From: an uncultured Bacteroidales bacterium
Lineage (GTDB): Bacteria; Bacteroidota; Bacteroidia; Bacteroidales; Paludibacteraceae
DNA length: 36,789 nt
Direction: 5' to 3'
Assembly (NCBI GenBank): GCA_934692905.1
Contig: CAKUUM010000020.1
Location: 1 to 36,789 of the forward strand
Below are positions 1 through 6,368 of the stretch, piece after piece. How positions within the stretch are numbered: position 1 is the first letter of the stretch; the number at the start of each line of letters is the position of its first letter. A program made the translations under genes and the position numbers. The notes under the pieces are model-generated. The model ran no database searches. It saw only the letters and a list, made by a program, of their open reading frames with translations, and was not told where the DNA came from.

Positions 1-1067
1 AAAGCGTCCTGACCGGGCAACTCCTCCAGACGGTTCGACATCTCACGCAATGCCTGTGCCCAACGGCTCGTCGAGTCCGCCATCAGCAGTACGCGCAAGC
101 CCATCGAACGGTAGTATTCGGCAATCGTCATGGACGTGTAAACCGACGCCTCACGCGAAGCCACAGGCATGTTCGACGTGTTGGCGATGATGATGGTACG
201 CTCCATCAACTTGCGTCCCGTGTGCGGGTCTTCCAACTCGGGGAACTCTGTAAAGGTCTCAACCACCTCGTTGGCACGCTCACCGCAGGCTGCGATAATC
301 ACGATATCCGCCTCGGCTTGTTTGGAAATCGCGTGCTGAAGCACCGTCTTACCCGTACCGAAAGGACCGGGGATAAAGCCCGTACCGCCCTCGCAAATCG
401 GGTTCGCCGTATCAATCGTACGCACGCCTGTCTCGAGCAGTTTGAATGGACGCGGTTTGCTCTTGTATGCCAGAATTGCCTTCTTTACCGGCCATTTCTG
501 CACCATCGTCACGTTGTGGTCCACGCCCTCGGCGTCCGTCAGCACGGCAATCGTGTCGTTGATGTGGTATTCGCCCGCTGCCACGATGCTCTTAATCGTA
601 TATTGCCCCTCGAACACAAACGGCACCATTATCTTGTGCGGCTGGTGGTTCTCGTCCACCTCGCCGAGCCATGCGGCAGCCTCCACCTTGTCGCCGACCT
701 TGGCGATAGGCTCGAACTTCCACAGTTTCTCTTGGTCGAGCGGGAAGTTGTACTCACCGCGCTTCAAGAACACGCCCGTCAGTTTGTTGAGGTCGTTCTG
801 CAGACCGTCGTAGTTGCGGCTCAGCAGACCGGGACCGAGCGTCACCTCCAGCATGTGTCCTGTGAACTCCACGTTGTTGCCCACTTTCATGCCGCGCGTT
901 GACTCGAACACCTGCACATACACGTTCTCGCCAACCACCTTAATGACCTCCGCCATCAGACGTGTTTCGCCCACGCTGATATAGCAGATTTCGTTTTGCG
1001 ATACAGGTCCATCTACCACCACCGTTACGAGGTTTGCGATGATACCTTTTACTTTTCCTGTTGTCAT
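1..1067 (-). CDS. atpA: V/A-type ATP synthase catalytic subunit A, 5' part (cut by window edge)
   Basis: Catalytic nucleotide-binding subunit of a membrane-peripheral V/A-type H+ or Na+ ATPase. The reverse strand reads open from an ATG at 1067 to the window edge, giving 355 residues of a protein that is usually about 585. It begins MTTGKVKGIIANLVTV, a typical beta-barrel start. The Walker A motif GPFGTGKT sits at residues 234-241, where subunit A carries it. Downstream come ACGERANE and the phosphate-sensing stretch LMADSTSRWAQALREMS near the cut end. Only 3 bp separate it from the DUF2764 gene upstream, so the two are probably co-transcribed. Ion specificity cannot be told from this part. 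The family call is firm; the rest of the operon (B, D, I, K) should lie beyond position 1. Confidence 0.96.
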   Translation of the reverse strand, partial: MTTGKVKGIIANLVTVVVDGPVSQNEICYISVGETRLMAEVIKVVGENVYVQVFESTRGMKVGNNVEFTGHMLEVTLGPGLLSRNYDGLQNDLNKLTGVFLKRGEYNFPLDQEKLWKFEPIAKVGDKVEAAAWLGEVDENHQPHKIMVPFVFEGQYTIKSIVAAGEYHINDTIAVLTDAEGVDHNVTMVQKWPVKKAILAYKSKPRPFKLLETGVRTIDTANPICEGGTGFIPGPFGTGKTVLQHAISKQAEADIVIIAACGERANEVVETFTEFPELEDPHTGRKLMERTIIIANTSNMPVASREASVYTSMTIAEYYRSMGLRVLLMADSTSRWAQALREMSNRLEELPGQDA

Positions 1068-1070
1068 ATT

Positions 1071-1790
1071 TTATTGTAATTTTATTCCTTTTTTCATGTC
1101 TGCCACCAACTCGCGGAACACTTTCTCGCCCTGTTCCACCGTCAGCAGCGACCAGCGGTTCAGCATTTCCGCCTGCAGGTAGTACGCCAGCACGTTCTCC
1201 ACCGAGAAGTGTATAAATAAGGTGTGCTCCTCCAGCCACACGAAGCGTATGGCGTCCATACGTTTCTCGCGTTCCATCAGGTTCTCAATGTCCACTAATA
1301 ACATCACCTCGTGCAGGTTGTCCATCGCACCGCCCAGACCGAAGTCTTTCTGCTGCAGGTTCTTGCGCAGGATTTCCGCTACCTGGTTATGCCCCACAAT
1401 GGCTTTGCGCACATCGTAGCCGTGCTTGCGGCAGATGGTCGCGGTCAGCACATTGTTCATATCTTGGTTGAAATAGAACCAGTCTCTCACGAAACGGTTT
1501 CTGCATTTCAAGCCCTTCTCGTACTTGAGTTGCGTGCGCAGATCGGCTTCCGAAAGCACGCTGCGTGCCTCGTCCCACCACGACGGCTGCCCGATTATCG
1601 TGTCGTCATACGCTGCCACTTGCTCCACTATCTCGGGCGCGTCCGATGGCAGACGCAACAGGTCCAGCAACTGTTTGTCCTTCTCGCTCATGGTCTCCTC
1701 CAGTAACGCCAGCAGAGCCTCCATGGTCATGGGAGCCTCGCCGCCTGCCTTCAGTTCGGGCAAACCTGCCAATAAACATTCGTAACCCAT
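1071..1790 (-). CDS. DUF2764 family protein of the V-ATPase operon
   Basis: Protein of 239 residues, mostly helical and charged, with no signal peptide and no membrane segment. It matches the DUF2764 type that Bacteroidetes carry between subunit E and subunit A of V/A-type ATPases. The slot and the helical, tryptophan-rich composition (for example QPSWWDEARS and RDWFYFNQDMNNV) suggest a stator or central-stalk role such as that of subunit C/d. That role is inferred from position, not shown. The stop codon lies 3 bp before the atpA start. A 299-bp gap holding an 11-bp repeat array separates it from atpE, which is long for a gap inside an operon. I see no clear promoter of its own. Confidence 0.85.
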   Translation of the reverse strand: MGYECLLAGLPELKAGGEAPMTMEALLALLEETMSEKDKQLLDLLRLPSDAPEIVEQVAAYDDTIIGQPSWWDEARSVLSEADLRTQLKYEKGLKCRNRFVRDWFYFNQDMNNVLTATICRKHGYDVRKAIVGHNQVAEILRKNLQQKDFGLGGAMDNLHEVMLLVDIENLMEREKRMDAIRFVWLEEHTLFIHFSVENVLAYYLQAEMLNRWSLLTVEQGEKVFRELVADMKKGIKLQ

Positions 1791-1930
1791 TGTTAATGTA
1801 TTTTATCTTATTACTTCGTTCTGCAAAATCCGCACCCAAATCACTTTTCCTTCATTCCCCCATCATTCCAATCTCGAAATGCCGCCCCGTTTTTGCCGTT
1901 TCAAGCCCGAAATCGCGGGCGACAATTCAG

Positions 1931-2073
1931 CAAGGGATACGCAAGGGATGCGCAAGGGATACCGAAACCTTACCGTGAGGATGTCAAGACTTTGTCGCGG
2001 GTCTGTCGGGAGTCTGTCGCGGGTCTATGCAACTGCCGCGCCTTCCCTTTCCTGCCCCCTCGCAAACCCTGCA
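1931..2073 (+). repeat. Drifting 11-bp tandem array between atpE and DUF2764
   Basis: Consecutive 11-bp units read on the plus strand from 1931: caagggatacg, caagggatgcg, caagggatacc, gaaaccttacc, gtgaggatgtc, aagactttgtc, gcgggtctgtc, gggagtctgtc, gcgggtctatg. Weaker units follow with CCC at positions 5-7 (ccttccctttc, ctgccccctcg, caaaccctgca). Neighbours resemble each other while the first and the ninth unit do not. The array fills most of the 299-bp gap 1791-2089, which has no gene. Its orientation is opposite to the flanking genes. Confidence 0.85.
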
Positions 2074-2089
2074 AAACGGTTAAATAACA

Positions 2090-2674
2090 TTAAAACAACA
2101 TCTCCACCAACTGTGGACGGAGGAACTCTTTGAAGTACTCCACAAACTCCTTCTCGCCGAAGTTGAGTTTGTAACCGCCTTTCTCGGGGATGATGGCGAA
2201 ATCGGTCTTGATACCCTTTACCTCTTCAATCTTCACGCCTTTGTCGAGCACGGCTTTGGCGTTGGCTTCGAAGTATTTCTTCAGAGCCTCGGCGTCTTTT
2301 GCCTCGATGGTTACTTCACCGTCCTTGACCATTTCCTCAGCCAGTTTGGCGATGATGCCCTGCATGAACGCAGCATCTGCGGTAGCGGCTTTCACGCTGT
2401 CCGCAGCCACTTTGTTGGTCAGCAGGTTAGCCACCTCTGTGCGCAACGCACTCACGCTTTGCTCTGCAAACAGTTTCAACTCGGCGCGTGTATTCTTATC
2501 CAACTCGGCTGCTTTGGCTTCTGCGGCATTTATGGTAGCCTCAGCCTCTTTTTGTGCCTTAGCCACGATAGCGGCAGCCTCTTCTTGTGCTTTGGCTACA
2601 ATCTGTTGAGCCTCCGCATTTCCTTTCTCCACGCCTTCCGCGTAGATTTTGTTGGTCAATTCTGATAAATTCAT
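2090..2674 (-). CDS. atpE: V/A-type ATP synthase subunit E (peripheral stalk)
   Basis: Peripheral-stalk subunit that ties the catalytic head to the membrane sector. The protein has 194 residues. The first two thirds are a long alanine/glutamate/lysine-rich coiled coil (KGNAEAQQIVAKAQEEAAAI, then repeated A-K-E-A patterns to about residue 70). A globular C-terminal part ends in PQLVEMLF. Length and architecture fit bacterial subunit E. It is the first gene after a well-formed promoter at 2829-2860 and would head the operon with DUF2764 and atpA. The start ATG at 2672-2674 agrees with the family N-terminus (MNLSELTNKIYAEGVEKG). Confidence 0.9.
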   Translation of the reverse strand: MNLSELTNKIYAEGVEKGNAEAQQIVAKAQEEAAAIVAKAQKEAEATINAAEAKAAELDKNTRAELKLFAEQSVSALRTEVANLLTNKVAADSVKAATADAAFMQGIIAKLAEEMVKDGEVTIEAKDAEALKKYFEANAKAVLDKGVKIEEVKGIKTDFAIIPEKGGYKLNFGEKEFVEYFKEFLRPQLVEMLF

Positions 2675-2828
2675 TGTATCTTGATTTTAATTATTTCGGT
2701 TTGTTTCATGGTCTCCGCATCCTGTATTCTTCTTCATCACAGCCAGCCCCTGTCATTTTTTCTCCACAACCATCCCCTGCCTTTTTCATCACTTTTTGCA
2801 ACTCCGCCCGAAAACAACAAATTCCGTG

Positions 2829-2860
2829 CAAAGGTACAAATAATTCTCAAACCGCACAAA
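2829..2860 (-). promoter_or_regulatory. Bacteroidetes-type promoter of the V-ATPase operon
   Basis: On the minus strand TTTG (2860-2857) is followed by exactly 20 bp and then TACCTTTG (2836-2829). This fits the Bacteroidetes primary sigma consensus TTTG-N19/21-TAnnTTTG. Transcription would start near 2822 and leave a leader of about 150 nt before atpE. The leader is pyrimidine/purine skewed; I see no clear fold in it. Confidence 0.85.
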
Positions 2861-3097
2861 TATAAACCTCAAAAAACTCCGAAAAAAAATCTGTTTCGCT
2901 CCTTACTTCTTTACATTTTGTTATTTTCACGCACCTGTCACCCTGCCCGACCACCCGTCTTTAGTAACATTTCGCCATATTTACCACAACTCTTCCTCAT
3001 TCTGTCATGCACACTTGGGGGGCGGCACGGCCCGCATCGTCATTTGCAGACAAGCAAAAGGAGCACCTCTCTCGCATCGCCCCCAACGCACATTACC
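2861..3097. other. Gene-free AT-rich spacer upstream of the V-ATPase promoter
   Basis: No credible reading frame, RNA gene or promoter was seen between the atpE promoter and the left target-site copy of the MITE. The stretch contains a homopolymeric A run near 2880-2890 and a G run near 3016. Confidence 0.5.
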
Positions 3098-3326
3098 TAT
3101 TAACTACGTGAGTTCGATATAATTTAAGGCATGAAATTTATGGCTTTTGTGGTAATACGGCTTAGCCGTCCGTTCAACTAAGTCCCGATAATGCCTGTTT
3201 TGAATACTTTTTGACTATGATTTATCGTAAGCGCGGCGCGAGTTGTGCGCTGCAAGACAAAGTTTTGTCTGGTTTTGTAGGTTTGGTTCTGTAAGTTTTT
3301 GTTATATCGAACTCACGTATTAACTA
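3098..3326. mobile_element. MITE: 211 bp with 16-bp perfect terminal inverted repeats and 9-bp target duplication
   Basis: The left end CGTGAGTTCGATATAA (3107-3122) is the exact reverse complement of the right end TTATATCGAACTCACG (3302-3317). Immediately outside, TATTAACTA is directly repeated at 3098-3106 and 3318-3326, as left by a transposase that makes 9-bp staggered cuts. The interior has no credible reading frame, so movement would need a transposase elsewhere in the genome. Nine-bp duplications occur for example in IS4 and IS982 relatives; I cannot assign the family from the ends. The intact ends and exact duplication suggest recent insertion. Confidence 0.92.
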
Positions 3327-3339
3327 TTACTTATTACTG

Positions 3340-3370
3340 CTCTTAACCCGAGCCAACCTCGGGTTAAGAG
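3340..3370. repeat. Perfect 13-bp inverted repeat abutting an 11-bp array
   Basis: Arms CTCTTAACCCGAG (3340-3352) and CTCGGGTTAAGAG (3358-3370) enclose the loop ccaac. No T run follows on either side, so it is not a standard intrinsic terminator. It ends exactly where the 11-bp array begins, and its last bases (ag) continue the array register. Confidence 0.85.
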
Positions 3371-3436
3371 TATGACATTAGTATGACATTAGTATGTGAT
3401 TAGTATGTGATTAGTATGTTATTAGTATGTGATTAG
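3371..3436 (+). repeat. 11-bp tandem array, TATGTGATTAG type (six units)
   Basis: Six exact 11-bp steps: tatgacattag, tatgacattag, tatgtgattag, tatgtgattag, tatgttattag, tatgtgattag. The same unit recurs on the minus strand inside the array at 16581-16756, 13 kb away. The remaining sequence up to 3572 holds no gene or recognisable signal. Confidence 0.92.
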
Positions 3437-3572
3437 CGAGAGAATACTGCAATGTTCCCGTATAAATATAGAGTCGTCCCCTACTAAATAATCCCACCAT
3501 CCACATAAAATCAGAATGTCCTCTCCATACACGGAGAGAACATTCCATTTCGCTTATCCCAATAATCAGAGA

Positions 3573-4100
3573 CTACTTACCCCCTCCTTTGGAGGGGTAG
3601 GGGAGGTCTAAACCTTCAAATATCTCCGGCTTGTCCACACTCACGGCAATCGGCTTCTTGCCTTTGCGGTATATCAGGCACACATCTCCGTTCCTTGTGG
3701 CAAACGAATAGTACGTCCCGCACACCTCGCTGTTGAACAGTCCGAGATTGCCGAAGAACTGACCCGCACCACACAGCCGGACACTCGGGATACCGCACGG
3801 GTAATGCACTACCGAGTCCACCTCATGCACAGGAATATGTATGGTTCGGCATAGCAGTTTCACCTTTATTTCTTCCTGATTGACAGCCACTTGTCTGGGC
3901 GTATGTGCCACAGTGGCTATCATCAGGACAGCCAGCAGTCCCGCCGTCACTCCTTGCAGAATCTTGATACCTGTCGAGTAGTGGCTCACGGTTGCTCCGC
4001 GCACCAACGAGATAATTGCCACAATGATAATCACCGAAACCACAATCGTAATGACCTTGGTCGAGGTAGTCATGGCACAGCATTTGGAGATTGTTTCCAT
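3573..4100 (-). CDS. Membrane protein with bacterial PH-like domain
   Basis: Protein of 175 residues. Two hydrophobic segments (about 15-35 and 48-65) precede a soluble beta-rich C-terminal half with the pattern HTPRQVAVNQEEIKVKLLC and IHIPVHEVDSVVHYP. This is characteristic of small bacterial PH-domain membrane proteins. The function is unknown; such domains sit at the inner membrane. METISKCCAM is the longest start, and M10 (MTTSTKVITIV) is an alternative. The last codons (LPYPSKGGGK and stop) are encoded by the dispersed hairpin repeat at 3581-3609, so the insertion appears to have set or changed the C-terminus. A promoter candidate lies at 4174-4204. The family call is moderate. Confidence 0.6.
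   Translation of the reverse strand: METISKCCAMTTSTKVITIVVSVIIIVAIISLVRGATVSHYSTGIKILQGVTAGLLAVLMIATVAHTPRQVAVNQEEIKVKLLCRTIHIPVHEVDSVVHYPCGIPSVRLCGAGQFFGNLGLFNSEVCGTYYSFATRNGDVCLIYRKGKKPIAVSVDKPEIFEGLDLPYPSKGGGK
3581..3609. repeat. REP-like hairpin, CCCCTCC type, inside the 3' end of a gene
   Basis: CCCCTCC (3581-3587), ttt, GGAGGGG (3591-3597), then the tail TAGGGGAGGTCT. The same 29-bp design with only three differences occurs at 6332-6360. The element encodes the C-terminal residues of the PH-like protein on the minus strand. Confidence 0.85.
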
Positions 4101-4135
4101 AAAATGTAGATTTTTTTAGTTAATAAAACGGTTCA

Positions 4136-4167
4136 TTTGCACGTACAATATATTCTTTGTACTTTTG
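4136..4167 (+). promoter_or_regulatory. Promoter for the membrane-anchored regulator
   Basis: TTTG (4136-4139), 20 bp, TACTTTTG (4160-4167): a full match to the Bacteroidetes consensus. Expected start is near 4174, about 115 nt before the gene at 4288. Its -7 box faces the -7 box of the opposing promoter with only 6 bp between them. Confidence 0.8.
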
Positions 4168-4173
4168 CCGTCG

Positions 4174-4204
4174 CAAAGGTATAGCAAATGCGTGATATGG
4201 GCAA
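4174..4204 (-). promoter_or_regulatory. Opposing promoter for the PH-like protein
   Basis: On the minus strand TTGC (4204-4201), 19 bp, TACCTTTG (4181-4174). The same TTGC-N19 spacing is seen at the rimP promoter. The expected start near 4167 falls inside the -7 box of the plus-strand promoter, so the two probably cannot be occupied at once. Confidence 0.7.
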
Positions 4205-4287
4205 GCAAATACCATCACCAATTCTTACCTGATGTGATATATACTGTACTATAACTCATTGATAATCAATAAGCGTGTTTTACAACC

Positions 4288-5130
4288 ATGAAAAATAATT
4301 ACCTGCACAAGCATGCCGCCCTGTTGCCTTTCCTGTTAGGGATAATGCTCTGTTTTTCAGACTATTGCACAGCGTCCGAATACGTATCTGCCACCATGAA
4401 CTGCGCCTCAATCGCTCCGTTTTTCGTACCCCTCAGCATAATGGGCATGCATATCCCCGCGGAATGGCGCGATATTTTCACCATTGCCTGCGGGATATTC
4501 ACCATTCTGCTCTTCCTGCGCCTGTGGGAAGAACGTCAGAATCAGAAACTCGGCATGGAATATATGAAGTATGAGGCGGAGAAAGCCAAGTTGGCGGAAG
4601 CACGCAGGTTGGAGCAACTTCAAGCCGACGCGGACAAGCAACTGGCGCAAGCCCATATCAGGCGTCTCAATGCCGAACTCGCCGCCAAGCGCGAGGTCAT
4701 GCACCGCGTGCTGGTAGAGCGCATAGAGTTGGCGCGGCACTTCCGTCAATACGCACATACCTCCGATGCCCACATTCCCAAGTGGCTGCAGCAGTATCTG
4801 GACGGCTATTCCTTTGCCGACCCTGCCAAATGGCGGGCGTTTATGGAGGAGTTCAATCAGGCATACAGCGGTTATGTGCCCTACCTGCAGCAACGATTCC
4901 CCGCCCTCACCGACAGCGACCTGCAATACCTCGTACTGGCAACTCTGGGCTTCGACTGCTCCGACATCGCCTGTCTGCTCGGCAAAACTGACCGCACAAT
5001 ATGGAACCGCCGCGACATCATCAAGTCCCGAATAGCCGACAAACCGCTCCACCTCGAGGATTGGCTGTCCCGTGTCGTGGACGACTACAAGTCCCGCCAA
5101 CTCTCCTCCGTTGCCATTCACGCCCATTGA
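4288..5130 (+). CDS. Membrane-anchored LuxR-like HTH regulator with coiled coil
   Basis: Protein of 280 residues. A signal-like hydrophobic N-terminus (about 10-25) is followed by a membrane segment (about 62-79, DIFTIACGIFTILLFLRLW). Then comes a charged coiled coil (80-150, rich in A/E/K/L) and a C-terminal helix-turn-helix (207-250). The last contains LTDSDLQYLVLATLGFDCSD and KTDRTIWNRRDIIKSRI, like the LuxR-type C-terminal domain in Bacteroidetes regulators. Typical family members have a periplasmic TPR sensor; here the outside part is only about 30 residues, so the sensing mechanism is unclear. The AUG at 4288 sits after an A-rich stretch. Its target may be the divergent neighbour or itself. 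Regulator call firm, target inferred. Confidence 0.7.
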   Translation: MKNNYLHKHAALLPFLLGIMLCFSDYCTASEYVSATMNCASIAPFFVPLSIMGMHIPAEWRDIFTIACGIFTILLFLRLWEERQNQKLGMEYMKYEAEKAKLAEARRLEQLQADADKQLAQAHIRRLNAELAAKREVMHRVLVERIELARHFRQYAHTSDAHIPKWLQQYLDGYSFADPAKWRAFMEEFNQAYSGYVPYLQQRFPALTDSDLQYLVLATLGFDCSDIACLLGKTDRTIWNRRDIIKSRIADKPLHLEDWLSRVVDDYKSRQLSSVAIHAH

Positions 5131-5200
5131 GGATGTTCGGTGCATTAGTTTTGGTTATTCCTGCAAATTATACATCATATTATTTATACATTGTAAATGA

Positions 5201-5235
5201 ATTAATGATTAATTCACGGTAATTAATGTTTTATT
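5201..5235 (+). repeat. Dispersed ATTAATGRT...CACGGTAATTAATG element, copy 1
   Basis: The core cacggtaattaatgtt with flanking attaatg on the left and an A/T-rich lead recurs at 13487-13523. A reverse copy lies at 17566-17600. Similarity to the 13-kb copy extends about 15 bp further upstream (a ttgtaaa lead). This copy lies immediately upstream of the promoter at 5237-5267. Confidence 0.75.
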
Positions 5236-5236
5236 C

Positions 5237-5267
5237 TTGCACACGTGCAAATAATTCCTTACTTTTG
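5237..5267 (+). promoter_or_regulatory. Promoter with inverted repeat over its -33 box
   Basis: TTGC (5237-5240), 19 bp, TACTTTTG (5260-5267) fits the local consensus. The -33 box is the left half of the inverted repeat TTGCAC-ac-GTGCAA (5237-5250), a plausible operator. The start would be near 5274, 400 nt ahead of the next start codon at 5672. Confidence 0.75.
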
Positions 5268-5273
5268 CACCGT

Positions 5274-5401
5274 CAAGGCTTACGCTGGGGATTGTGGGGC
5301 GGGGAGTGCAGAGGCATTGTGGTGTGATTGTCGCACATGCTGACGCATCGGTTACCGTCCGTCGCCGATGTAACTCAAGACATATATTTTATTAAAAGGC
5401 G
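5274..5401 (+). other. Transcribed, gene-free leader with hairpins
   Basis: No reading frame is credible here. Two folds are visible: a 7-bp stem GCATCGG / CCGATGT near 5346-5373, and a weak stem around GGCG...CGC near 5397-5416 followed by T-rich sequence. With the rod element downstream this may be one untranslated RNA or a long 5' leader of the gene at 5672. No match to tRNA, tmRNA or RNase P hallmarks was seen. Confidence 0.45.
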
Positions 5402-5585
5402 TTTATTGGCGCTTGTTTTGGTGTATATCGAAAACTAGCAATTTTCACCCGTCCAAAGCAAGAATGCAGTAAACGTCCATTGGTATGTATTATACCTTGC
5501 GTTCACAACGTGAGACTATTTTGCATATCGGCGTGGACGTTGTTGCTTATTCTTACGGGAAGGTTTTGCTAGTACCTCGATATAA
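5402..5585. ncRNA. Near-palindromic 180-bp rod: structured RNA candidate or inverted-repeat element
   Basis: The outer arms begin TATATCGA and ACTAGCAA on the left; the right end read in reverse gives TATATCGA, GGT, ACTAGCAA. The pairing continues inward through CCCG, an AAGCAAGAAT/AAGAATAAGCAA stretch and AACGTCCA/TGGACGTT. It closes on small hairpins (GGTAT gtatt ATACC and CGTT cac AACG). The whole therefore folds as one long rod with internal loops. It lies downstream of a good promoter. No target-site duplication flanks it, which argues against a MITE. 6S-like RNA is conceivable from the shape, but I recognise no diagnostic sequence. Confidence 0.5.
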
Positions 5586-5671
5586 AGAATGAGTGAGAAT
5601 AAGGTACCACGCTTTGTTTTTTTGTACCACGGGCAGGTGAGGTGCCGCCGCCCAAACAAACATTAATCACA

Positions 5672-6139
5672 ATGAACAAAAGGTTTATCCTCTTTGTCTG
5701 TCTGCTATGCAGTTTACCGCTCATGGCAGACCGTCTCATCGTTGAGCACCGTTATTTCGGTGCCGACCGCATGGAAGACATTGCCGCCATCGGCAAGTGG
5801 GTCTTCATTGACGACCGTATCCAACTGATTGACCACGAGGGGTATCTGTTGGGAGAAGAGTACATGGAAAACATTATCAAAATCACTTTCTCCAACACAC
5901 CACCCGTGCCTACCGCTATGGACGACGCACAGCCCGGCACGGTCATTGTCTATCCAAACCCCACGCATGAGGTCCTTTGCGTGCAGGGTGTCCCCGACGA
6001 TGCCACATTGCGTGTCTATTCCACGACAGGGCAGTTGCTCACCATGGCACAAGGGACACAAATTAACGTCAGCCAGTTGCCGCAAGGCACATATCTGCTG
6101 CAGATAGGGACACAGGTACTGCGGTTTATCAAGGAGTAG
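5672..6139 (+). CDS. Small exported protein consisting mainly of a T9SS C-terminal sorting domain
   Basis: Protein of 155 residues from the ATG at 5672. An upstream GTG at 5642 would add ten residues before the signal peptide and is unlikely. The signal peptide (MNKRFILFVCLLCSLPLMA) is followed by about 60 residues of unknown fold. Then comes a type A T9SS sorting domain: VYPNPTHEVLCV, LRVYSTTGQLL, then INVSQLPQGTYLLQIGTQVL with a terminal FIKE. Such domains direct export across the outer membrane through the type IX system. A cargo this short is unusual; it may be a remnant, or a peptide-like cargo. The N-terminal half (VEHRYFGADRMEDIAAIGKW, ending near ENIIKITFS) may be the start of a once-longer protein. 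Confidence 0.7.
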   Translation: MNKRFILFVCLLCSLPLMADRLIVEHRYFGADRMEDIAAIGKWVFIDDRIQLIDHEGYLLGEEYMENIIKITFSNTPPVPTAMDDAQPGTVIVYPNPTHEVLCVQGVPDDATLRVYSTTGQLLTMAQGTQINVSQLPQGTYLLQIGTQVLRFIKE

Positions 6140-6155
6140 GCCGCGACTCCCCAAA

Positions 6156-6172
6156 CCCCCTCAGAGAGGGGG
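6156..6172. repeat. CCCCCTC-aga-GAGGGGG hairpin, copy 1
   Basis: A perfect 7-bp hairpin 16 bp after the stop of the T9SS-domain gene. The same hairpin with the same loop and similar left flank (GACTCCCC...) recurs at 17658-17674. It could act as a terminator for the preceding gene, but no T run follows. Confidence 0.8.
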
Positions 6173-6196
6173 CTACTTAGAGACGATGCCTTGGGA

Positions 6197-6217
6197 GACG
6201 ACGCGGCTCGCGTCGTC
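6197..6217. repeat. REP-like palindrome GACGACGCG-gct-CGCGTCGTC
   Basis: Perfect 9-bp arms with a 3-base loop. Identical arms with loop aga occur at 16494-16514, 10 kb away. This fits a dispersed palindromic repeat family. Confidence 0.85.
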
Positions 6218-6251
6218 AAAGCGCAGACTTGATGGATTACTAATAAGCCCC

Positions 6252-6287
6252 ATTAGTCCTATTAGGCTTATTAGTCCAATTAGACCA
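6252..6287 (+). repeat. 9-bp tandem array, ATTAGNCYW type
   Basis: Four exact 9-bp steps: attagtcct, attaggctt, attagtcca, attagacca. A partial unit precedes it near 6243. The gap 6140-6368 otherwise holds two hairpin repeats and no gene. Confidence 0.85.
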
Positions 6288-6331
6288 ATAATAACTTAAT
6301 GTACAACAATAAACGAATCCTCTCTATTGAG

Positions 6332-6360
6332 CCCCTCCCATGGAGGGGTTGGGGAGGTCT
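6332..6360. repeat. REP-like hairpin, CCCCTCC type, copy 2
   Basis: CCCCTCC (6332-6338), cat, GGAGGGG (6342-6348), tail TTGGGGAGGTCT. Nearly identical to 3581-3609. It ends 8 bp before the ATG of the collagen-like gene, so it occupies that gene's ribosome-binding region. Confidence 0.88.
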
Positions 6361-6368
6361 TTAATTTT

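Noticed and set aside
222..902. Plus-strand 226-residue frame
   Set aside because: Antisense shadow of subunit A; the minus-strand frame has Walker A and continuous family similarity.
3098..3326. Complete insertion sequence
   Set aside because: Only 211 bp between the ends and no transposase frame; a non-autonomous element fits better.
5402..5585. Second MITE
   Set aside because: The ends are inverted but imperfect, no target duplication flanks them, and pairing continues through the whole interior, which fits an RNA fold better. Kept as a candidate RNA.
5642..5671. Upstream GTG start for the T9SS-domain protein
   Set aside because: It adds a proline-rich stretch before a complete signal peptide starting at the ATG at 5672.
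6327..6368. Upstream TTG start for the collagen-like protein
   Set aside because: It would place 14 residues coded by a REP hairpin before a normal signal peptide; the ATG at 6369 is better.
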